From contig NC_133101.1 of the NCBI RefSeq assembly GCF_022965805.1, forward strand, positions 15,037,054 to 15,101,053: a DNA stretch of 64,000 bases, in the 5' to 3' direction. Below the pieces are notes generated by a model that saw nothing but the letters and a program-made list of their open reading frames with translations, did no database searches and was not told the DNA's origin. This document shows, piece by piece, positions 35,331 to 46,180 of the stretch (the stretch's first letter is position 1; each line of letters opens with the position of its first letter). A program made the translations under genes and the position numbers. This DNA comes from Primulina eburnea. Lineage: Eukaryota; Streptophyta; Magnoliopsida; Lamiales; Gesneriaceae.

Positions 35331-35379
35331 GTATGCCTTCTGCAACTATTGCCGCTTCGCTGAATAATATTTCACCACT

Positions 35380-36161
35380 GCCTGAAGTACTGGCCACATT
35401 TCCTTGAGAATTATTTTCGATACTCGTATACTCTTTCTTGAAGTGTCCTTTACCACCACATTTAAAGCAGTAAATATTTTTCTTCTTACTTCTCGACTTT
35501 GATCTACCTCGTCTTTGGCTCCCACAGGGGTCACGGTCTATAAATCTTCCTCTTATCATCGGTAATGCTTCTGTCTGCTTTGATGTTACCAACCTATCTT
35601 CCTTATTCTTGTGCCGACTTTCTTCTCAGAGAACTGCAGTTAAGACATCATCGAATCTTAGAAAACCCATAAGAATTTTGTTGGTAATGTTGATGATAAG
35701 TTGATCATATGAATCTGGTAGACTTTGAAGTAGAAGCTCGCACGTTCATTTTCTCATATTTTATGCCCCATGGATGTGAGTTGGGCAAATAGAGTATTTA
35801 GTGTATTGATATGGTCGGTCATTGATGAGGATTCCGCCATCCGAAAAGTATAAAGCATTCTCTTTAGGAAAATCATGTTGTGTAGCGACTTGACCTCGTA
35901 AATCGTTGTCTGAGTATCCCAGATAACTTTTGCTGTTTTTATCTCAGAGATACTTGATAATACTTCGTCTGCTATAGCCAAGTGTAAATTAGCAACAACA
36001 TTATCATTCATCTCATTCCACTTTCCATCATCCGCAATCTCCACCGCTCTATCTCCAACAGCCGCCAAGCAATTCTCCTTTCTTAAAACTGCTTGTATCT
36101 TTATTTTCCATAGCATAAAATTGCTTCCATTGAACTTTGCTATCTCGTACCTTCCCGCCAT
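35380..36161 (-). pseudogene. Copia gag with zinc knuckle, frameshifted
   Basis: Starts MAGRYEIAKFNGSNFMLWK, the common start of Tork-type gag. The first open segment runs 36161-35754 and ends SMGHKI. After a frameshifted 160-bp stretch the frame resumes (35592) and carries the basic RGRSKSRSKKKN region and CFKCGGKGHFKKEY, a CCHC knuckle whose last Cys is Tyr. Gag coats the genomic RNA in particles. Confidence 0.83.
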
Positions 36162-36298
36162 TATATCTACAACAATTTAGTAGACTGGACAAAATTAATC
36201 CCGCCTTAATAAAAAATCTAAAAAAAAATTTTCTGCTGTGGAAGATTAGTGTAGGCTGCAACCACAGAGCATACTCAGAATTTTAAGAAATTTTAAAC

Positions 36299-36316
36299 CT
36301 AGGCTCTGATACCACT
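36299..36316 (-). other. Primer binding site, tRNA-iMet type
   Basis: On the minus strand AGTGGTATCAGAGCC follows the 5' LTR, the normal initiator-Met primer site of copia elements. Confidence 0.85.
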
Positions 36317-36756
36317 TGTTGGTCCCACGTGCGGAATTTTAGATAATAAAACCCAAAAATAAAGAATAAACTGGACACCCAGATTTACGTGGAAAACTTC
36401 TAAAAATTATTAGGGTAAAAACGACGGGCAAGAAGAAAATAATTCCACTATAATATTTTGTTGTGTACAACTCACTCACTGTGAACACATAATCTCTTAA
36501 TACAAGAGAACACCTCACAAATATTATAAAACTAAGCACTCAAATGCTTATAAGATGAAAGAAAACTCTAAAAAGGGATGATTTCAGAATGAATGGGGAG
36601 CTCTATTCATAGAAACCCTTGACCGTGTGAAAACGCGTATAAAAACGCGTTTTCTCCTCTGAAAATTTACGCGAAATTTCCTGCTGCCAACCCACGTTTT
36701 TCCCTCACAGAATAGTCAAATTTCAATTCATTGAATAATGCATTGTCTTGCCGACA
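36317..36756 (-). repeat. 5' LTR of the minus-strand copia element (440 bp)
   Basis: Plus-strand limits TGTTGGTCCCACG and GCCGACA. The half near the primer site is close to the LTRs of the plus-strand element at 37915-42859; the U3 half is unrelated to theirs. Confidence 0.88.
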
Positions 36757-36925
36757 ATCTAGAATAAAATAAGACTAGTCTACCATATTAAAATGATGAC
36801 CACTCACGAGATCAACTCTTCATTCTTCAAACCTCGAAAATCCTTTCCTAGGCAATTCTAGAAGGTAACGGTCAAACTTTGATATCCTAAGATTGCAAAT
36901 TAATTCAATTAATTAACCCCTTCTT
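36757..36925 (-). repeat. Old copia LTR, right piece
   Basis: Continuation of 31353-31502 after the nested copia element, beginning with the second ATCTA. It ends near AATTAATTAACCCC, next to a purine-rich run on the minus strand. Confidence 0.55.
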
Positions 36926-36945
36926 AATTTGTAATCTTGAGTTGA

Positions 36946-37420
36946 TTCTTGGATTTGTCGAAGTTATCGACTTTGACATCCTTTGCATAAAATATGCTTG
37001 CTAATCATCTGTCTTGAGAAAATCCATGCATATTTCTCTTTGATTAACAGAATATCGAATAAAGTGACGTCGCGGTTCGATTTTCTTGGATTGTGCATGG
37101 AAGACTGGATTCTTCGTCATTGCAATTGCAAATATATTGTCACAATGAATTGTTGTTTCCTCGTCATGACAAATTTCAAATCTTTCAAAATTCTCCTGAG
37201 CCAAACTGCCTCACTAGCTGCATCTATGGTAGCTATATACTCTGCTTCTGCAGAAGATAATGCCACAATTTTTTTTTCTTTCTTGAGGTCCATGATATCA
37301 CATTTGATCTTAGGCAAAATATATATCAAGAGGTGCTTTTTCGTCATCAACCGATCCTGCCCAATCACTGTCTATAAACTCGATAAGCTTGCTTTCCAGA
37401 TTTTTGAATGAACCAAGTAA
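36946..37420 (-). pseudogene. Copia RNase H fragment
   Basis: Overlapping open segments 37368-37117 and 37204-37001 carry KKEKKIVALSSAEAEYIA (the RNase H Glu), AASEAVWLRRIL, IHCDNIFAIAMTKNPVFHAQ (Asp) and HFIRYSVNQREICMDF. The change of frame between them is a break. This is the end of an old minus-strand copia element whose 3' LTR is 36757-36925 plus 31353-31502. Confidence 0.75.
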
Positions 37421-37909
37421 GATTCATTTGGCAGCAGCAAAAAAATTCTTAAATTTTAAGCCTCTTGCACTGCTTTTCATACTTGACACAAATTCTTTCT
37501 TCATCCTAATAACACTACCACTTAATAAGTCTGAATTGTGATATAAAAAAATGAAAATATTGATGCAGGGCAGCCAACAAATACTAACTCGCTACTTAAC
37601 TCTTTGTTCCACTAAAAAAATATGAAAACACAACACATTAACAAACAAAAAATGGTAACATAATTTAAAATCAGACATAAGTGAAAGAAAATGAGCCAAA
37701 AATTCAAAGAGCTCACTAGGGTTCAAAAAAAAATGAGAGCAGAGTTCACTCTACTTGTTTTCTAGCTTTCCTTCCTTGTATCAACAAAATCCTCCCAAGA
37801 ATTCAGTTTGTATCATCAAACCAAACAGAAATTCAAAATTCATGTCCACAAAACTCCAAATAACAAAATGTAATGTTATGAAAATCCATGTCTCAAGCGT
37901 ATATCCTTC
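37421..37909. other. Unassigned sequence between copia elements
   Basis: AT-rich with no domain recognised. A CT-rich stretch near 37750-37790 and short frames only. Confidence 0.45.
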
Positions 37910-37914
37910 CATTC

Positions 37915-38343
37915 TGTCGGCAATAATGGAGTGGAGAAATTAATGAGGAAGGACCACATGTTTGTTGAATTCGTTCAGTGGACGGAAAAAAGTTTGAAAC
38001 GAAAGCTTTTGTTCAGACGAGGAATTGAATCTATAAATAGATGCATTCCTTCATCAGTTGGAGCATCCCATTCTCAAGCAACATATTGAGTTGTCTCTCT
38101 TCTCTCCTATTAGTTCTACAATATTTGTGAGGTGTTTTGTTCTCCTGTATTAATAGAGTGTGTGTTCTCTTTGAAAACACAGTGAGTGAGTTGTACACCA
38201 CAAAATATTATAGTGAAATTATTTTCATCTTCCCGTGGTTTTTACCCTAATAATTTTTAGGGGTTTTCCACGTAAATCTCGGTGTCCAGTTTATTCTTTA
38301 TTTTTGGCTTTTATTATCTCAAATTCCTCACGTAGGACCAACA
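37915..38343 (+). repeat. 5' LTR of the plus-strand copia element
   Basis: TGTCGGCAATAATGG to GGACCAACA. A promoter-like CTATAAATAGATGC lies near 38031. The primer site AGTGGTATCAGATCC follows at once (38344-38358). Confidence 0.92.
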
Positions 38344-38358
38344 AGTGGTATCAGATCC
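38344..38358 (+). other. Primer binding site, tRNA-iMet type
   Basis: AGTGGTATCAGATCC directly after the 5' LTR; one base differs from the usual TGGTATCAGAGCC. Confidence 0.8.
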
Positions 38359-38498
38359 TTGGTTTAAAATTTCTTAAAATTCTGAGTATGCTCTGTGGTT
38401 GCAGCCTAGACTGATCTTCCAAATCAAAAAAGATTTTTCGAGATTTTTTATTTAAGGCGGGATTATTTTGTCCAGTCTATAAATTTGTTGTAGACATA

Positions 38499-39300
38499 AT
38501 GGCGGGAAGGTACGAGATAGCAAAGTTCAATGGAAGCAATTTTATGCTGTGGAAAATAAAGATACAAGCAGTTTTAAGAAAAGAAAATTGCTTGGCGGCT
38601 ATTGGAGATAGACCGATGGAGATTACACATAATGGAAAGTGGAACGAGATGAATGATAATGATGTTGCCAATTTACACTTGGCTATAGCTGACGAAGTTT
38701 TATCAAGTCAGCTAAAGTTATCTGGGATACTCTGACAAAGATGTACGAGGTTAAGTCGCTACACAACATGATTTTCCTAAAGAGAAGGCTTTATACTCTT
38801 CGGATGGCGGAATCTTTATCGATGACCGACCATATCAACACACTAAATAATCTATTTACCCAACTCACTTCCATGGGGCATAAAATAAGGGAAAATGAAC
38901 GTGCAGAGCTTCTACTTCAAAGTCTACCAGATTAATATCATCAACTTATCATCAATATAACCAACAATATTCTTATGGGCTTTCTAAGATTCGATGATGT
39001 CTTAACTGCGGTTCTCGGAGAAGAAAGCTGACGCAAGAATAAGGAAGATAGGTTGGTAACCTCGAAGCAGGCAGAGGCTTTACCGATGATAAGAGGAAGA
39101 TTCATGGACCGTGACTCCAGTGGGAGACAAAGGCGAGGTAGATCAAAGTCAAGAAGTAAGAAGAAAAATATTTACTGCTTTAAATGTGGCGGTAAAGGGC
39201 ACTTCAAGAAAGAGTGTACGAGTATCGATAAAAGCTCTCAAGGAAATGTGGCCAGTACTTCAGGCAGTGGTGAAATATTATTCAGCGAAGCAGCAACAGT
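38499..39300 (+). pseudogene. Copia gag with zinc knuckle, frameshifted
   Basis: Starts MAGRYEIAKFNGSNFMLWK. Relative to the minus-strand sister, a ~16-base deletion near 38705 shifts the frame; the rest (YEVKSLHNMIFLK, TDHINTLNNLFTQL) is in another frame from 38741, with a stop near 38934. The frame from 39053 carries RGRSKSRSKKKN and an intact CCHC knuckle CFKCGGKGHFKKEC (near 39175). Confidence 0.85.
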
Positions 39301-39309
39301 TGCAGAAGG

Positions 39310-40613
39310 CAGGCACAAATTTTGTGATATATGGATTATGGATTCAGGAGCGACGTGGCACATGACGTCGGAGAGAATGGTTTGATCATTATGAACCAGT
39401 CTCAGGAGGATCTTTATTCATGGGAAATGATCATGCCTTGGAAATCGCTGGGGTCGGTACTATCAAAATTAAAATGTTTGATGGCACCATTCGCACCATA
39501 CAGGAGGTACGAGATGTGAAAGGACTGGTGAAAAATCTTTTGTCCTTGGGGCAATTGGATGACATTGGATGCAAAACTTGTATCGGGAAAGGGATCATGA
39601 AAATTGTGAAAGGAGCGCTTGTGGTTATGAAGGCGGAAAAAGTTGCTGCAAATCTGTATGTACTTTTGGGAGAAACACACGAAGAGTCAGAACTAGCTGT
39701 TGCATCAATTGGTTCAGGAGAAGAATTAACAGTGTTATGGCATAGAAAGCTCGTGCATATGTCAGAACGAGGGTTGAAAATTCTCTCAGAACGGAAGCTG
39801 TCACTACCCTTTTGTGAGCACTGTGTTACTAGTAAACAACACGGATTAAAGTTTGGCACGTCTACTTCCAAGAGCAAAAGCATATTGGAGCTGATTCATT
39901 CGGATGTTTGGCAAGCACCGGTTGTATCCCTAGGAGGAGCGAGATACTTTGTCTCGTTCATTGATGATTTATCTAGGAGATATTGGGTGTATCCAATCAA
40001 GAAGAAATCAGATGTTTTCCAGATCTTCAAAGATTTCAAAGCGCGGGTTGAACTTGATTCTGAAAAGAAAATCAAGAGTCTGAGGACTGACAATGGAGGA
40101 GAATATACCAGTGATGAGTTTGATGCATTTTGTCAACATGAGGGCATCAAAAGACAATTCACGACGGCTTACACATCTCAACAGAATGGAGTGGCGGAGC
40201 GGATGAACAGAACCTTGTTGGACAGAACAAGAGCTATGTTGAGGACTGCGGGTCTAGAAAAATCATTTTGGGCGGAAGCAGTCAAAACCGCTTGTTATAT
40301 TATCAATCGTTCTCCTTCAGTGATGATTGATCTGAAGACTTCGATGGAGATGTGGACCGGGAAGCCGACAGATTATTCTCATTTGCATACATTTGGAAGT
40401 CCGGTGTACTTTCTGTACAATGAACAAGAAAGATCAAAGTTGGATTCGAAATCCAGAATGTGTATCTTCTTCGGTTATGCCGATGGAGTAAAGGGGTTTC
40501 GCTTATGGGATCCTACTGTTCACAAGCTTGTCATCAGCAGGGATGTTGTCTTCGAGGAAGATAAAGTAAATGGAGACAAAGGCACACCGAATTCAGAAAT
40601 TACTATATTTTAG
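39310..40613 (+). pseudogene. Copia protease and integrase
   Basis: The protease site WIMDSGATWHMT (39331-39366) is followed by a 2-base deletion near 39369 relative to the sister copy. The frame from 39420 is open for 397 codons: pre-integrase zinc region (LWHRKLVHMSE, FCEHCVTSK), integrase core with HSDVW, LRTDNGGEYTSDEF and QQNGVAERMNRT (the three acidic catalytic positions), and the C-terminal GYADGVKGFRLWDP block. It ends at a TAG (40611-40613) where the sister has CAG. Confidence 0.88.
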
Positions 40614-42354
40614 GTGGAAAATAAGACGGACGAATGTCAAGTTTCTTGTGAAGCAGTACCAGAGCACGAAGAACAAGAGCATGTTGAGTATGAGGTTTCC
40701 AATGTGAGGCACTCAACTCGAGACAGAAGACCACCAGGTTGGCTTTCAGATTATGTCACTGAAAGCAACATTGCATATTGTCTATTATCAGAGGATGGTG
40801 AGCCATTGAGTTTCCACGAGGCTACTCAAAGCTCGGATGTATCTTTGTGGGTGATAGCAATGCAAGAAGAATTGGAGGCTTTAGACAGAAATAAAACTTG
40901 AGATCTTGTTACACTACCACAAGACAGGAAAGACATTGGAAACAGATGTGTCTATAAGATCAAGCGTGATGTCAATAACCAAGTGGAGCGATATCGTGCT
41001 AGATTGGTGGTAAAAAGGTATGCTCAGAAAGAAGGCGTTGACTTCAATGAGATATTTTCTCATTGACTTGGGTTATAACAGTCAGAGTAGTGTTGGCATT
41101 GTGTGCGGTGTTTGTCCTACATCTAGAACAACTATATGTGAAAACAACATTTCTTCATGGAGATCTTGAAGAAGAAATCAATATGCTCCAGCCAGAAGGT
41201 TTTGCGGAAAAAGGCAAAGAGAACTTGGTTTGCAGGTTGAACAAATCTCTATACGGTATCAAACAGGCGCCGAGGTGTTGGTACAAGAGATTTGATTCCT
41301 ATATCATGAGGCTTGGATACAACAGATTGAGTGCAGACCCTTGTACGTATTTCAAGAGGTCTGGTGATGATTATATCATTTTGCTGTTGTATGTGGACGA
41401 CATGTTGGTAGCAGGCCGCAACAAAGATCAGGTCCAAGGATTGAAGGCATAGTTGGCTAGGGAATTTGATACGAAGGACTTGAGACCAGCAAACAAGATT
41501 ATAGGGATGCAAGTTCACCGAGACAGAAGTAACCGAAAGATTTGGCTTTCCCAGAAAATTATTTGAAGAAAGTCTTCCAACGCTTCAACATGCAAGAGAG
41601 TAAGCCAATATCGACCTCTCTTCCTGTTAACTTCAAGTTATCCTCCGAGAAGTGTCCTAGCAGTGAAGTAGAGAGGATGGAGATGTATCGAGTACCATAT
41701 GCATCAGCAGTGGGAAGTTTGATGTTCGCCATGATCTGTACAAGACCGGACATTGCTCAAGAAGTGAGAGCAGTTAGTCGGTATATGGCGAATCCTGGAA
41801 GAAAGCATTGGAGCACTGTTAAGATGATCCTTCGATACATTAAGGGTACCTCGAATGCTGCATTATGTTATGGAGGATCGGATTTTACACTCAGGGGCTA
41901 TATCGATTCAGATTATGCAGGTGATCCTGATAAGAGAAAATCTACTACTGGTTATGTGTTTACACTTGCAAGGGGAGCAGTAAGCTAGGTTTCAAAATTG
42001 CAGACATTTATGGTGTTATCTGCAACGGAGGCAGAATACATGGCAGCTACTCAAGCTTACAAGGAGACAATATGGATTAAAAGGTTATTGGAGGAGATCG
42101 GGCACAAACAAGAGAAAGTATATTTGTTTTGTGACAGTCAGAGTGCCTTGCATATCACAAGGAATCCAGCCTTTCATTCCAGGACGAAACACATTGGAGT
42201 ACAATTTCATTTTGTGTGAGAAGTAGTAGAGGAAGGAAGTGTGGATATGCAGAAGATCCATACAAAGGATAACATAGCCGATTTTCTGACCAAGCCAGTA
42301 AACACTGATAAGTTTAAGTGGTGTAGATCCTCAAGCGGTCTAGCAGAAACGTAA
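40614..42354 (+). pseudogene. Copia reverse transcriptase and RNase H, several stops
   Basis: Breaks in order: TGA near 40899 (Trp codon in the sister), frame and stop damage at 41063-41110 in the first RT block, TAG at 41450 and a frameshift near 41555. Domains still readable: VKTTFLHGDLEEEI, LNKSLYGIKQAPRCWY, ILLLYVDDMLVAG (catalytic Asp pair near 41396), MICTRPDIAQ, then RNase H with [36 protein letters not shown] and NIADFLTKPV, ending at TAA 42352-42354. Confidence 0.88.
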
Positions 42355-42416
42355 GCAGCAGGAAATGGCGAGATTGAAAAGATGTGTGGAGATGTGTTTA
42401 ATTCTCAATCAAATCT

Positions 42417-42430
42417 CCAAGTGGGAGAAA
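42417..42430 (+). other. Polypurine tract of the plus-strand copia element
   Basis: CCAAGTGGGAGAAA ends directly at the TG of the 3' LTR. Confidence 0.8.
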
Positions 42431-42859
42431 TGTCGGTAATAATGGAGTGGAGCAATTAATGAGGAAAGACCACATGTTTGTTGAATTCGTTCCGTGGACG
42501 GAAAAAAGTTTGAAACGAAAGCTTTTGTTCAGACGAGGAATTGCATCTATAAATAGATGCATTTCTTCGTCAGTTGGAGCATCCCATTCTCAAGAAACAT
42601 ATTGAGTTGTCTCTCTTCTCTCCTATTAGTTCTATAATATTTGTGAGTTGTTTTGTTCTCCTGTATTAAGAGAGTATGTATTCTCTTTGGAAACACAGTG
42701 AGTGTGTTGTACACCACAAAATATTATAGTGAAATTTTTTCATTTTAGCCGTGGTTTTTAACCTAATAATTTTTAGGGGTTTTCCAAGTAAATCTCAGTG
42801 TCCAGTTTATTCTTTATTTTTGGTTTTTATTATCTCAAATTCCGCACGTTGGACCAACA
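42431..42859 (+). repeat. 3' LTR of the plus-strand copia element
   Basis: TGTCGGTAATAATGG to GGACCAACA, collinear with the 5' LTR and of the same length; followed by the duplication CATTC. Confidence 0.92.
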
Positions 42860-42864
42860 CATTC

Positions 42865-43295
42865 AAACACAGAAACAATTACTTTTCTTTAGTGTAAACG
42901 GATGTGTATAATGTAAATATTATGTTTTTCTATGAACAATCAGTATCTACACTATTGGACCTAATCTTTTTCTAAAACCTGTAAATCAAATTAGAATCTT
43001 TAATCGGATTTAGTGTGTTTACTCACAACTTGTTATAACAAAATCTCCTGCATGTCAGGGAAATCTTGAAACCCTTCCTATTCGATCTGTACAACAAAAC
43101 AAAATCATATAAACAGATTCATATCAAGCTCTGATGATAAATGCTAAACTGAGGAACCATTAACATTCACAAATCAAATGAAACACCCAAATTAGTGATG
43201 AACAAACTTGTAACAATATTTTCAAGAATTGCCGAACAATAGTCATATCAGTACGCTAATCAGAATGTCCCGACACAAGGGCTTTAACACGACCT
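42865..43295. other. Unassigned AT-rich sequence
   Basis: No gene, TIR or repeat recognised. Confidence 0.45.
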
Positions 43296-44450
43296 TACTA
43301 CAAAAAAAGTGTTTCTAGGAGTTGTTTTTTAGGAGCATTTTTAAAAACGCTCGTGAAAACTGCACAACAAAATCGGTTTTACTTAAACCGTTTTTATTTC
43401 CTTACTTTTAAGAGTGTTCACATAACTGCTTTAGTTGCGAAGTTTTTAGTACCGATTTGTATCAATCCCTGTTATAAATTGCTCCTATTGATTTAGCTGT
43501 GAGGATCATTCTGGAAACTACTCTAATTGAATATTTTTAACAGCGGTTTCACAAAAACGGTGTTGCGGACCGATCTTATGGCTTTGTTTTTTTAAGATTG
43601 ATTTGAAAATTATACCTATTAAATACATTTAGTATTGGTCATATAAACCGTTTCTATACAATGCTCTTATTGATATAACTATAAGAGCATTCCGGAAATT
43701 GCTCATATTGAAGACATAACAACGGTTTTCACATAACCTGTGTCGTGGACCACTTTTATTTCTCTATTTTTTTAGGATTGGTTTAGAAATTGTACCTATT
43801 GAATACTTTTAGTATTGGTCGTATAAACCGCTTCTATAAATAGTTCTTATTTTTTTAATGAAGTGAATTCATTAATTCATTAAAAGATGTAAAAAATTTT
43901 ATAGTACAAATACGCTGGACATCCCAGGAGATAACCACAATTCATAAAACCACAATAATCATACAAACCCAATTCAAACTCTAATTATCAGTAGCAAATA
44001 AAATCATAGAAGCTTCAGGTACACTTCGGTAGGTGTGAATCTTAATCTTGGTGATGATAGCTTCAATGTTTATCTTCTCCTTTTCGAACAAGACCCTATT
44101 TCTGAAATTTCAGACATGGTAAACTATTAGGAGCATTCTCGAAACTGCTCATATTGAAAATATGTAACCACGGTTTTCACATAATTGATGTCGTTGCCCG
44201 CTTTTATTGCTTTTTTTTTTTAAGATGAGTTTAGAAATTGTACCTATTAAATACTTTTAGTATTGGTCATATAAAACGCTTTTATAAATTGTTCTTATTG
44301 ATATAACTATTAGTAGCATTCTAGAACTCATATTGAAAACATATAACAACGGTTTTTACAAAAATGTTGTTGTGGACCGCTTTTATTGATCTAGTTTTTT
44401 AGGATTGTTTTTAAAATATATCTATTGAATACTTTTTAGCTTTTGTTTTA
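43296..44450. repeat. Tandem repeat of ~185-bp units, probably from a CACTA-like element
   Basis: Left end TACTACAAAAAAAGTG resembles a CACTA terminus with a changed first base. The unit includes TTAAGATTGRTTTAGAAATTGTACC, TTTTAGTATTGGTCATATAAA, TGTTCTTATTGATATAACTAT and AACAACGGTTTTCACATAA. ACGG-containing landmarks fall at about 43540, 43727, 44166 and 44349, with a LINE-like insertion in the middle. No right terminus was found. Confidence 0.55.
43858..44125 (-). mobile_element. 5'-truncated LINE-like 3' fragment
   Basis: Breaks one unit of the tandem array. On the minus strand it reads a short frame of the type WNFRNRVLFEKEKINIEAII, similar to the end of plant LINE reverse-transcriptase ORFs, then a tail and an A-rich end (TTTTTTTAATG on the plus strand). 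Short and diverged, so assignment is tentative. Confidence 0.4.
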
Positions 44451-44920
44451 TATATCGTTAGTACAATTTACAAACTGTTCTTGCCGATATAAATTGCTAT
44501 ATATTGTGTTATTCGTCACATACCAAGAGATACATACAATACGGGTGATGAAGATGATAGTGATACAATGCATTCTGTTGATATCAATTTTTCTTGTATA
44601 CAATCACTCTTAAGTGATATAAATGGGGAAGAATTTCAGGTAATGTGCAAGTGTATTGAAGTATTTTCCGTTAGCAATGTTTTATTTCCTGATTTGGAGC
44701 TGACGTTCGCTTAAAGCAGTGGCCACTTGTCAACTCGATCCCAAAATATGAGTGTATTTGTAATGCAACAATATAAGTTTTAGAGTGCCGTGATTGTTTT
44801 ATTTCTTTAAAGTTAGTTTTATCCATTATTTTTATTTATCTACTTTTTAAAAATTTAAAATTACTAAATATTTTTTTTTTCTTAGTTTAAAATTTTGAAT
44901 ATTTAATTCATGTCAAAAAT
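44451..44920. other. Unassigned sequence
   Basis: No gene recognised. Confidence 0.4.
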
Positions 44921-45090
44921 TTGTGTGAAACGATCTCACATGTCGTATTTTGTGAGACAGATCTATTATTTGGGTCATCCATGAAAAAAATATTACTTTT
45001 AATGCTAAGAGTATTACTTTTTATTGTCAATATCGATATGTTGACATGTCTCATAGATAAAGATTCGTGAGACCATCTCACAAAAGACAT
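44921..45090 (+). repeat. GAGAC-family MITE, copy 1
   Basis: About 170 bp with inverted ends built on TGTGAGAC/GTCTCACA and a middle with GTATTACTTTTTATTGT. Same family as 49636-49810, 62212-62385 and 62571-62748. Confidence 0.7.
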
Positions 45091-45142
45091 ACTCTTAATT
45101 CATAATGTCCCGAAAATAATATTAAACTTAATTATAAACATA

Positions 45143-45146
<4 letters not shown>

Positions 45147-45199
<53 letters not shown>
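45147..45199. repeat. (TA)n microsatellite
   Basis: About 26 uninterrupted TA units. The sequence from here to 45780 is AT-rich and shows no gene; short TAAATTATATATAAAT-type blocks recur near 45610 and 45680. Confidence 0.9.
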
Positions 45200-45201
<2 letters not shown>

Positions 45202-46180
45202 TTCATCACGTGCAAGAGACGTTAATATATAATTATATTATTATAGATAAAAGAGAAATACATTATTTTATTATATATTAATAATTTTTTTTAAAATATA
45301 TATTATTTTGAGTGTATAATTTACCAATTAATATATATATATATATACAAATTTATTTTTATAATTTTAATCAATAAAATAATATAGAAAAATAAAATAG
45401 GTATTTAATTGAATTTATTATTTAATGCTTACTATCATCTTTCAACTTTATTTTTTCAATTTTAAAAAATAAAAAATGTAATTTATTTTTAGATGTAACA
45501 TAAATTATTTATGCACACCAAAATCCGCATGCCGAATGACAAGTATATATAATGCTTAAAAAGAAAAATGAAAGCCCAATGATTAAAACTGAAATCCACA
45601 AAATAACAAAATATAAATCATATATAAATAGAATCACTGAAATAATTATTTTTAATAATTAAATATGTAAAATAACAAGATATAAATTATATATAAATCG
45701 AATCATTGAAATATTTTTTAATTATAATTAAATATGTACAAAGAATTCCTAACTAATGTTATATAAATCTAAATCGCATATTAGAGCATCTCCAATCATG
45801 GCACCACATTGGTGCCACACCATTGTGGTGCCATGATTTTTCACTCCAATCCAGTACCAAAACTGGCGCTGGATTGGAGCAGCTCTACAAGCTGCCCCAC
45901 ATATGGCGCCACAATTTTTTTTATTTTTTTTATTTTGTTGAATATTTAATTAATTAATATTTTTTTGAAATTTTAATTATAAAATTTTTAATATTCTGAT
46001 TAGAAATTATTTATGTGTAAAAATAAAAAATAAAAAAACACAGATTAAATTAATAATGCGTTAAAATGGTACAAATTACGAACAAAAAACAACAAAAATT
46101 ACGAAACAATAAACAAACTACGACAACTAACAAACCATAAAATTACGAAACATAAAAAAAATTACGTCAAAAAAAGATTT

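Larger units (their letters stand above)
31503..36756 (-). mobile_element. Ty1-copia retrotransposon, Tork/Tnt1-like, minus strand (5,254 bp)
   Basis: Both LTRs (31503-31981, 36317-36756), primer binding site, purine tract, gag and pol are present, and the 5-bp duplication ATCTA is perfect (31498-31502 and 36757-36761). The LTRs differ in length (479 and 440) mainly by indels. The pol gene has frameshifts, a deletion of the first RT block and a MITE in RNase H, so it cannot move by itself. A related plus-strand element lies 1.16 kb to the right. Confidence 0.92.
37915..42859 (+). mobile_element. Ty1-copia retrotransposon, Tork/Tnt1-like, plus strand (4,945 bp)
   Basis: Two 429-bp LTRs (37915-38343, 42431-42859) and a perfect duplication CATTC (37910-37914, 42860-42864). 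By eye the LTRs differ at roughly 25-30 positions, so the insertion is not very young. Order: LTR, primer site, gag, protease, integrase, RT, RNase H, purine tract, LTR. Stops and frameshifts are spread through pol, so it is defective. Confidence 0.93.

Noticed and set aside
43296..44450. Tandem repeat as centromeric satellite
   Set aside because: Too few units, and a CACTA-like end beside it gives a simpler explanation.
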